Notes under the pieces: model-generated
The model's input: the letters and a program-made list of their open reading frames with translations, nothing else
Told to the model about the DNA's origin: nothing
Database searches by the model: none
Part shown: piece after piece, positions 1-4,896 of the stretch
Layout: each line of letters begins with the position of its first letter
How positions within the stretch are numbered: position 1 is the stretch's first letter
Program-made: the position numbers and the translations under genes
DNA from: Clostridia bacterium
GTDB taxonomy: Bacteria > Bacillota_A > Clostridia > Oscillospirales > Butyricicoccaceae
Direction of reading: 5' to 3'
Length of the DNA: 6,383 bases
NCBI GenBank assembly: GCA_017548175.1
Contig: JAFYMZ010000070.1
Coordinates: 1 to 6,383 of the forward strand

Positions 1-899
1 AGACTGCCGTCCTTGAACAGTTTCAGGGGTCCCATGGTCAGCCAACTGTCACCCTGATAGGCAGGATGCTCGCGCTCACCGGAGCGGAGGAACTGGGCAA
101 ACTGGTCGGGATGCTGGAAGCAGACCTGGTGGCGATAGCGCAGCGGTGCAGCGCCGCGGGCGTAGATCTGGCGCATCATTTCGAAAAACTGCGGACCCAT
201 CGCAGCGCTGCGGGACGTGCCGGCATCGTTGCTCTGTACCGAAGTCAGACCGTGTGCGACTGCGTAATCCATAGTGCGCAGCAGCAGGGCCTCCTGCTCT
301 TCGATGGAGGGGGAGGGGATCAGGTCGACGGCATAGCGGCAGGCGTTTTCTGTGAAAATGCCGTTGGGCTGGCCGTCTTCGCCAAACTCAAAGGTGCCGC
401 CGGCATACTGGGGCGAGTCCGCCGTCAGTCCCAGCAGTTCAATGGCGCGGGTATTGGTGGTGAGGATGTGGCCGCAGATGCGCTCCAGCACGATGGGAAT
501 ATCGGTTGCGATCCGATCCAAATCATGGCGCGTAGGGATGCGGGGTACATCAAAGAGGTCTTGGTTCCAGCCTACGCTATGCAGACCCTGCTCCCGTGCC
601 TTGGGATTTTCCGCCAGGAAGGCTTTGCAGCGGCTGATCAGATCCTCTACCGAGGTGCAGCCGCAAATGTCCACCCGTGCCAGCTGATCGGCAATGTGCA
701 GCAGATGCAGGTGGGAGTCGTTGAGTCCGGGGATGACGGTGCGGCCGCCGCAATCGTAGACTGCGGCTTCCGGCGCCTGTGCCAGCAGGTCGGCGCTATC
801 GCCCACGGCGGCAATGCGGCCGTTTTCCACCAACAGGGCGGAAGCGAAGCGGTCGCGCTCTAAATAAATTTTTCCGTTGATCAGGATAGTCTGTTCCAT
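1..899 (-). CDS. YtcJ-like metal-dependent amidohydrolase (amidohydrolase 3 family), C-terminus cut by window edge
   Basis: The minus-strand frame stays open from ATG at 899 to the left edge, giving 299 complete codons. The protein begins MEQTILINGKIYLE, the small N-terminal beta domain typical of amidohydrolases. At residues 58-65 it reads GLNDSHLH, where H63 and H65 form the HxH metal-binding pair that opens the TIM-barrel. Further family-like segments are ERICGHILTTNT (139-150), DGQPNGIFTENA (about 175-187) and LKLFKDGS (292-299), which resembles the family motif ending in DGSLG. Family members are usually about 530 residues, so roughly 230 residues should lie outside the window. They are cytoplasmic hydrolases of amide or related C-N bonds. 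The substrate cannot be told from sequence; N-substituted formamide deformylase belongs to the same family. The gene lies 60 bases downstream of the isomerase gene, with a hairpin between them and no clear promoter of its own. Family assignment is firm; the reaction is unknown. Confidence 0.9.
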   Translation of the reverse strand, partial: MEQTILINGKIYLERDRFASALLVENGRIAAVGDSADLLAQAPEAAVYDCGGRTVIPGLNDSHLHLLHIADQLARVDICGCTSVEDLISRCKAFLAENPKAREQGLHSVGWNQDLFDVPRIPTRHDLDRIATDIPIVLERICGHILTTNTRAIELLGLTADSPQYAGGTFEFGEDGQPNGIFTENACRYAVDLIPSPSIEEQEALLLRTMDYAVAHGLTSVQSNDAGTSRSAAMGPQFFEMMRQIYARGAAPLRYRHQVCFQHPDQFAQFLRSGEREHPAYQGDSWLTMGPLKLFKDGS

Positions 900-908
900 A
901 AATAATTG

Positions 909-913
909 CTCCT
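909..913 (-). promoter_or_regulatory. Ribosome binding site of the amidohydrolase gene
   Basis: The minus strand reads AGGAG, followed by nine bases and then ATG at 899. This supports ATG 899 as the start. The site begins only seven bases after the base of the hairpin at 921-949, so folding of that hairpin could affect ribosome access. Confidence 0.75.
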
Positions 914-920
914 GTCTGAA

Positions 921-949
921 ACAGGCCGGTGAGTGGTTCACCGGCCTGT
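921..949 (-). terminator. Intercistronic hairpin, weak terminator or attenuator-like
   Basis: A perfect 12-bp inverted repeat (921-932 with 938-949) encloses a five-base loop. It begins 11 bases past the isomerase stop codon. On the minus strand only three T residues follow the stem before CAGACAGG, so the U-tract is poor compared with the other two terminators in this window. It is probably a leaky terminator or an mRNA-stabilising 3' structure for the isomerase message that lets some transcripts continue into the amidohydrolase gene. The hairpin is seen directly; the role is inferred. Confidence 0.55.
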
Positions 950-959
950 AAATTGTGTC

Positions 960-2312
960 TTACTTTTCTGCGTGACGGAAGGTGATCTTGTCACGGTGCT
1001 CGACCAAGGAATACTGCTTGAACAGGTCTTCTTCCCAAGCACTGTATTTTGCTTCGGCATAACGCTCTGCTGCGGTCTTATAGATGTTGGCGTTATCGCC
1101 GTCATAGTACATCAGATGCCAACCGTATTCGGTTTCGATCAGACCGTGATCGCCGGCCTTGCGGCCTTCTTCAAAGCACCACTTGTCAAAGTTTTCCACC
1201 ATCTGGCCGGGATATACACCCTCGATCAGACCGCCCTTGGAGGCAGAGCCGTCGGCGCTGTTGTCCTGTGCCAGTTTGATGAAGTGATCCAGCGTGGGAT
1301 TCTTCAGGTACTCGTTGTACAGTTTTTCGGCCTTGTCTTTGGCGGCAGCCTTGGAAGCCTCGTCGGTGCCGGCAAACTTGATCAGGACATGGCGCACGTC
1401 GGCATAGTACAGATCCTTATAATCGCCGGAATCGTATGCGCCGTCCCGGAGATATTCCTGATATTTGGAGGCCAGATACTGGGTGTTGACGTAAGAGGTG
1501 GTGGTGTAGGTGATGTAGGAAGCGACATCAACGCTCAGGTCAAAGGCGTGCTTCGGGTAGTCTTCGCCGCTTGCATAGCCGTATTTGGTGGCATCGGTCT
1601 CCAACTGATCCAGCAGTGCGGCCAATTCGCTCTTCTGAGTTTCGGTTAAAACAAAACCTTCCTTGGTTACGGCTTCGGAGATGATGACATCACGGGTCCA
1701 CTGCATCAAGGCGTAATCGGTGAAGAAATCGGCCCAAGTGCGGGTGTCGTCGAACTTCTGGTCTTCGAAGGGCTTGTTCATATCCAGACCCATATAGGTC
1801 AGGGTCGTGCCGTACTGGGAGTACAGGTTGTAGAACTGACCCCAGTAGTAGTACATAAACATCTGGTTGGTCAGCTGCACACCGTTGCACTCGGCCACGA
1901 TGTACTGGTCAGAGTCCATAGGACCGGTGTAGGGCTCTTTTCCAAACAAGTTATCCAAAAGTGTTTGAAACTGGGATTTAGTGGGGCCATCATAAGAATT
2001 GTTTTTGCTCATAAACAACAAGGCGAATACGCCCAGCAGGGTGCAGACGGCCAGAATCAAGGCGATCAGACCCAAGTTGTGCTTTTTTGCTTTGGGAGCG
2101 GCAGGTTCTTCGGTCTCGTATTCTTCGTCGTCTTCGTATTCGTCTTCGTACAGACCTTCTTCAGCGGGGACTTCCTGCTGCAGGGGTTCGTCAAAGGCTT
2201 GTGCTTCCTGTACGGAGGCAGCAGCCTGTGCTTCTTCGTTTTGGTTTGCGCCGCAGTCGGGGCAGGTGACCTGCTTTTCGTCCATGAGGGCGCCGCAATG
2301 TTTGCAATGCAT
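960..2312 (-). CDS. Zinc-ribbon, membrane-anchored PpiC-type (parvulin/PrsA-like) peptidyl-prolyl isomerase
   Basis: A 450-residue protein in four parts. Residues 3-20 form a short zinc ribbon with two CxxC pairs (C3, C6, C17, C20). Residues about 25-78 are a very acidic low-complexity linker ending in the basic run PKAKKHN. Residues 80-101 form one hydrophobic membrane helix. The rest (102-450) is predicted extracellular, with a SurA/PrsA-like helical part and a parvulin domain at about 305-405. That domain starts with VRHVLIKF and ends with YGWHLMYY; H308 and H399 match the two conserved parvulin histidines. It probably speeds proline cis/trans isomerisation and folding of secreted proteins at the outer face of the membrane, with the zinc ribbon in the cytoplasm. 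An in-frame TTG at 2321 would add three residues but directly abuts the AAGGAG site, so ATG 2312 is preferred. It differs from classical PrsA in having no lipobox. The amidohydrolase gene follows. Confidence 0.9.
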   Translation of the reverse strand: MHCKHCGALMDEKQVTCPDCGANQNEEAQAAASVQEAQAFDEPLQQEVPAEEGLYEDEYEDDEEYETEEPAAPKAKKHNLGLIALILAVCTLLGVFALLFMSKNNSYDGPTKSQFQTLLDNLFGKEPYTGPMDSDQYIVAECNGVQLTNQMFMYYYWGQFYNLYSQYGTTLTYMGLDMNKPFEDQKFDDTRTWADFFTDYALMQWTRDVIISEAVTKEGFVLTETQKSELAALLDQLETDATKYGYASGEDYPKHAFDLSVDVASYITYTTTSYVNTQYLASKYQEYLRDGAYDSGDYKDLYYADVRHVLIKFAGTDEASKAAAKDKAEKLYNEYLKNPTLDHFIKLAQDNSADGSASKGGLIEGVYPGQMVENFDKWCFEEGRKAGDHGLIETEYGWHLMYYDGDNANIYKTAAERYAEAKYSAWEEDLFKQYSLVEHRDKITFRHAEK

Positions 2313-2321
2313 TGGTATCAA

Positions 2322-2327
2322 CTCCTT
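2322..2327 (-). promoter_or_regulatory. Ribosome binding site that decides the isomerase start
   Basis: The minus strand reads AAGGAG, then nine bases, then ATG at 2312. The alternative in-frame TTG at 2321 touches the site with no spacer, which ribosomes would not use efficiently. The site therefore selects the ATG. Confidence 0.85.
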
Positions 2328-2336
2328 ATCGGAAAT

Positions 2337-2365
2337 ACTATATCACAGGTGCAGTCCGGATGCAA
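2337..2365 (-). promoter_or_regulatory. Sigma-A type promoter of the isomerase gene, extended -10
   Basis: On the minus strand there is a -10 hexamer TATAGT (2342-2337) preceded by TG one base upstream, forming an extended -10. A weak -35, TTGCAT (2365-2360), lies 17 bases upstream. Transcription would start near 2330, leaving a leader of about 18 bases that is almost entirely the ribosome binding site. The -35 directly follows the T-tract of the permease terminator, so this gene seems to be transcribed independently of the permease. Prediction from consensus matching only. Confidence 0.6.
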
Positions 2366-2366
2366 T

Positions 2367-2397
2367 AAAAAAATGCCGCCCTCCGAAGAGGGCGGCA
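2367..2397 (-). terminator. Intrinsic terminator of the permease gene with a UUCG tetraloop
   Basis: A perfect 10-bp GC-rich stem pairs 2388-2397 with 2374-2383. On the minus-strand transcript it closes on a C(UUCG)G tetraloop, an exceptionally stable loop. Seven T residues follow (2373-2367). It begins 14 bases beyond the permease stop codon, making a textbook rho-independent terminator. Confidence 0.95.
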
Positions 2398-2411
2398 GCA
2401 AGCACGAAGGC

Positions 2412-3794
2412 TTATTTCTTGTTCTTGTAGAAAGCCAGACCGATTACAGTAATAACGGCGAAGACGATCAGGTACCAGACGCAAGCCATGCGGTGACCCA
2501 GAATGGTAGCGGCGATCATAAAGATAGAGCCGGCAATGGCCAGACCGGGCAGAACGAAACGGTACAGGGGCTTTTCGCTGGTTTCCTTCTTCATCCAAGC
2601 AATAAAGATGGGGATGTAGAAGGCATACATGGTCAGGATGGGCATCTCGCTGGAGTCGAAGACGAAAGCACCGGTCCAAGTAGCGAACAGGTTGGACAGG
2701 AAGAAGTACAGACCCCATGCACCGCACATCATCAGAGCAAAGATGGCAGAGTTGGTAGCCATATTGCTGGTGGTGTCGATCTGCTTGAAGCTTTCGGGCT
2801 TGGGACCCTGACCGCGGATGGCCAGAGAGTACAGGCCACGAGTGCAGCCCAGCATCAGACCGTTGCAGGTGCCCATGCAGGAGATGGCGATGAACAGATT
2901 CAGCACGTTGCCCAGAACGCCGCCGAATACATTAGTGAAGGCTACGGTAGCGCCTTCGCCCATCAACTGCTCAACGGTAGCACCGCCGGCAACGCCGACG
3001 AAATACATAATGTAAACCACGATGGTGATGATACCGCCAACGATCAGTGCGCGGGGCAGATTCTTCTTGGAATCCTTCAGTTCGGCATTGATACTGGTGG
3101 TGATGATCCAACCTTCGTAAGCGAAGGCGGTTGCGCAAACAGCGGCAAACAGAGGATTGCCGGCCACAGTCGCAGTAGATGCATAATCAAAGTTATTTGC
3201 CAGAGTACCGTTGGCAACACCGTAAACGATACCGACGATGGCCATCAGACCCAGGGGAATCAGCTTGATCACAGTGGTGCTGACCTGGAACTTACCGGCC
3301 AGTTTGGGGGACAGGGCGTTCATGGCATAAGCCAGGATCAGGTACAGAGCGGTCAGAGCCATGCACTCGGGGCCAACGATGCAGCCACCCTCTGCAGCGG
3401 GGATCAGCAGGGGGAAGTCGGGGTTGACGGAAGTAACAAAGACCAGCGTATAACGTGCGGACAGCCAAGCCAGCACGGAAGTCAGGCAGGGGTAATAAAT
3501 GGTGCTCATAAACCAGCCGATGATATAGGCGTACTTGCTGCCTACGGTAGCCTCGGCATAGTCCACGATGCCGTTGACGCGCTCATACTTCTGTGCCATA
3601 CGGGCAAAGGGCAGGATGCAGATCAACATAATGGCACCGCCGATGATCCATGCGATGATGCCGGTGGTCATATCGCCGCCGGTCTTTTCCAGAATGGCCT
3701 GCGCCTTAAAGAAGACACCGCTGCCGATAATTGTACCGACGACCATACAAATGGCGGTCAAAAGACCGTACTTTTTCTCTAACTTCTGTTCCAT
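2412..3794 (-). CDS. APC-superfamily amino acid permease
   Basis: A 460-residue, strongly hydrophobic protein with about 12 membrane helices, the usual size and fold of amino acid/polyamine/organocation transporters. Helix 1 carries GTIIGSGVFF (20-29), whose GSG marks the broken helix that holds the substrate amino and carboxyl groups. Helix 6 carries FAYEGW (224-229), the second substrate-binding break. The cytoplasmic loop after helix 6, INAELKDSKKNLPRAL (235-250), is typical of the family. The pattern resembles the L-type transporter group and bacterial serine/threonine exchangers such as SteT, but the substrate is not certain. It should act in the cytoplasmic membrane as an amino acid exchanger or proton-linked importer. 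The start is supported by AGAGGG six bases upstream of ATG 3794. The gene stands alone between its own promoter, overlapped by an operator-like palindrome, and a strong terminator, suggesting regulation separate from its neighbours. Confidence 0.93.
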   Translation of the reverse strand: MEQKLEKKYGLLTAICMVVGTIIGSGVFFKAQAILEKTGGDMTTGIIAWIIGGAIMLICILPFARMAQKYERVNGIVDYAEATVGSKYAYIIGWFMSTIYYPCLTSVLAWLSARYTLVFVTSVNPDFPLLIPAAEGGCIVGPECMALTALYLILAYAMNALSPKLAGKFQVSTTVIKLIPLGLMAIVGIVYGVANGTLANNFDYASTATVAGNPLFAAVCATAFAYEGWIITTSINAELKDSKKNLPRALIVGGIITIVVYIMYFVGVAGGATVEQLMGEGATVAFTNVFGGVLGNVLNLFIAISCMGTCNGLMLGCTRGLYSLAIRGQGPKPESFKQIDTTSNMATNSAIFALMMCGAWGLYFFLSNLFATWTGAFVFDSSEMPILTMYAFYIPIFIAWMKKETSEKPLYRFVLPGLAIAGSIFMIAATILGHRMACVWYLIVFAVITVIGLAFYKNKK

Positions 3795-3800
3795 ACATTT

Positions 3801-3806
3801 CCCTCT
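3801..3806 (-). promoter_or_regulatory. Ribosome binding site of the permease gene
   Basis: The minus strand reads AGAGGG, six bases before ATG 3794. It is a purine-rich but not perfect match to the Shine-Dalgarno consensus. Confidence 0.65.
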
Positions 3807-3824
3807 TCTCTTGATTTCTTAGGA

Positions 3825-3865
3825 AGTTGACTTCACTCTATCACTTTATAGTGAAAAAGTCAACT
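3825..3865. promoter_or_regulatory. Nested inverted repeats over the permease promoter, probable repressor operator
   Basis: Two symmetric elements are nested. The outer one is a perfect 9-bp inverted repeat, AGTTGACTT (3825-3833) with AAGTCAACT (3857-3865); one arm contains the -35 and the other lies between the -10 and the likely start point. The inner one is the near-palindrome TCACTTTATAGTGA (3841-3854, six of seven pairs), filling most of the spacer between -35 and -10. An imperfect copy of its left half, TCACTCTA, lies next to it at 3833-3840 and overlaps the -10. Operators in these positions usually bind repressors that block RNA polymerase. The regulator is not encoded in the window and its family cannot be named. 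The repeats are seen directly; the role is inferred. Confidence 0.6.
3835..3863 (-). promoter_or_regulatory. Sigma-A type promoter of the permease gene
   Basis: On the minus strand, -35 TTGACT (3863-3858, five of six consensus bases) and -10 TAGAGT (3840-3835, four of six) are separated by exactly 17 bases. Transcription would start around 3828, giving a leader of about 34 bases before ATG 3794. The spacer is largely filled by a palindrome, described separately. Confidence 0.7.
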
Positions 3866-3899
3866 GTACTTACGAAATTTTTTCAATAATAAAAAGAAC

Positions 3900-3928
3900 T
3901 GGTAAAATCTCGCAACTTGTGCTATACT
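3900..3928 (+). promoter_or_regulatory. Promoter of the PHP-pyruvate kinase operon, extended -10
   Basis: The -10 hexamer TATACT (3923-3928) matches five of six consensus bases and is preceded by TG at 3920-3921, forming an extended -10. A poor -35 candidate, TGGTAA (3900-3905), is spaced by 17 bases; extended -10 promoters tolerate this. Transcription would begin near 3935, leaving a leader of about 44 bases. The surrounding 3866-3922 stretch is AT-rich with no gene or RNA structure that I can support. Confidence 0.6.
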
Positions 3929-3963
3929 CTATAGTTGAAATGCAAATGATGCAGACAAGGAGA

Positions 3964-3971
3964 AAGGAAGG
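3964..3971 (+). promoter_or_regulatory. Ribosome binding site that decides the PHP gene start
   Basis: AAGGAAGG lies seven bases before ATG 3979. A GTG at 3919 opens the same frame 20 codons earlier, but it overlaps the -10 promoter element and precedes the likely transcription start, so it cannot be in the message from that promoter. Another AAGGAG at 3957-3962 is too far from the ATG to be the main site. Confidence 0.8.
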
Positions 3972-3978
3972 TCGCGGT

Positions 3979-4869
3979 ATGAAGCTGTTTCGTGAAGAGG
4001 GCGCTTGGCGCAAAGGCAATCTGCACACCCATACTACCATTTCGGACGGACAGAGATCGGTAGAAGAGAGCGCAGCGCTGTATAAGGCTGCGGGCTATGA
4101 GTTTTTGGCCATTACCGATCATCATAAAAACTATATGGGCGGAGAGATGGACGGTCTGCTGCTGCTGGCCGGTGTGGAACTGCACAACAACGGCTTTTCT
4201 CCCATCCGCCGCTGCTATCATATCACCGGCATCGGAATTCAGCAGCCGGTAGAGATCCCTTCCAACAGTCCGCCGCAGGATCTGGTCAATGCCCTGCGTG
4301 ATGCCGGCGCGTTTGTCACGCTGGCACATCCCGCCTGGTCGCTGATGACCTATGAAGAAGTGGACGCACTGGAGGGCTATGACGCCATTGAGATTTGGAA
4401 CGGTGTCAGCGGCGTGTATTCCGGCCGTGGCGACAGCAGCGCGTATATCGATGTGCTGGCTGCCCGCGGCAAACTGGTGCCCTTTACCGCAGTGGATGAT
4501 ACCCATTATTATAAAAAGGACCAGTTTTCCGGTTTTGTGCGGGTAAAGACCACCGAATGTACGCAGGATGCCATTATTGAGGCACTGCGCAGCGGACAGT
4601 TCTATTCTTCGCAGGGTCCGGAGATCCATCAGATCACCATCGATGACGAGACCAATGTGGTCAGCGTGGAGACTTCGCCGCTGCAGTCTGTCATTTTCTA
4701 TACCGACAGTTTCTATGCCCCCGGCCGTGTGGTAGAGGCGGAAGAAGGCGGTGCTGTCACGCAGGCATCTTATACCCCTACACGCTGGGATCACGTGGTG
4801 CGTGTGGAAGGCATCGACCACGAAGGCAAGCGTGTCTGGAGCAATTATATCAAACTGAACCGGGAGTAA
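3979..4869 (+). CDS. PHP-domain metal-dependent phosphoesterase
   Basis: A 296-residue soluble protein with the full set of PHP motifs in order. NLHTHTTISDG carries H16, H18 and D23; LAITDHH carries D47 and H48; GVELHN carries E67. Then come CYHITGIGI with H81, TLAHPAW with H117 and AVDDTHYY with D174 and H176. These residues normally hold a two- or three-metal centre that hydrolyses phosphoesters. The segment after about 215 forms a beta-rich tail ending VWSNYIKL, recalling the C-terminal region of CehA/McbA-type PHP hydrolases. The substrate is unknown; related PHP enzymes act on nucleotides, sugar phosphates, polymerase products or other phosphoesters. There is no signal peptide, so it should be cytoplasmic. 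It is the first gene of a likely two-gene operon, 27 bases ahead of pyruvate kinase. An upstream GTG start is rejected because of the promoter and ribosome-site positions. Confidence 0.9.
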   Translation: MKLFREEGAWRKGNLHTHTTISDGQRSVEESAALYKAAGYEFLAITDHHKNYMGGEMDGLLLLAGVELHNNGFSPIRRCYHITGIGIQQPVEIPSNSPPQDLVNALRDAGAFVTLAHPAWSLMTYEEVDALEGYDAIEIWNGVSGVYSGRGDSSAYIDVLAARGKLVPFTAVDDTHYYKKDQFSGFVRVKTTECTQDAIIEALRSGQFYSSQGPEIHQITIDDETNVVSVETSPLQSVIFYTDSFYAPGRVVEAEEGGAVTQASYTPTRWDHVVRVEGIDHEGKRVWSNYIKLNRE

Positions 4870-4886
4870 GTTCCCGTCTGTATTTT

Positions 4887-4891
4887 GGAGG
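4887..4891 (+). promoter_or_regulatory. Ribosome binding site that decides the pyruvate kinase start
   Basis: GGAGG sits five bases before ATG 4897. The in-frame TTG at 4885 overlaps this site, so it would leave the longer version without a ribosome binding site. Homologous pyruvate kinases also start MRKTKIVCTIGP, which agrees with the ATG. Confidence 0.9.
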
Positions 4892-4896
4892 AAATT

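Noticed and set aside
66..863. Plus-strand frame of 265 codons near the left edge
   Set aside because: It lies opposite the amidohydrolase, whose minus-strand frame has HxH and other family motifs in order plus a well-placed ribosome binding site.
933..1649. Plus-strand frame of 238 codons with a hydrophobic product
   Set aside because: It is antisense to the parvulin domain. Its Val/Phe/Leu-rich product is explained as the complement of the isomerase codons, and there is no clear ribosome binding site.
2012..2072. Possible lipoprotein signal at the cysteine inside the isomerase membrane helix
   Set aside because: The residues before the Cys are LAV, so the -1 position is Val rather than Gly, Ala or Ser. 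The helix also lies after an acidic cytoplasmic linker, so a plain membrane anchor fits better.
1965..3782. Open frame of about 605 codons on the plus strand, antisense to the isomerase and permease genes
   Set aside because: It runs across two well-supported genes and the terminator between them, its product is a low-complexity Gly/Gln/His/Asp-rich sequence without recognisable domains, and it is explained as a shadow of codon bias on the opposite strand.
3866..3922. Possible riboswitch or small RNA in the AT-rich divergent intergenic region
   Set aside because: The stretch is short, shows no stable paired structure or known aptamer core, and is adequately explained as promoter-flanking sequence.
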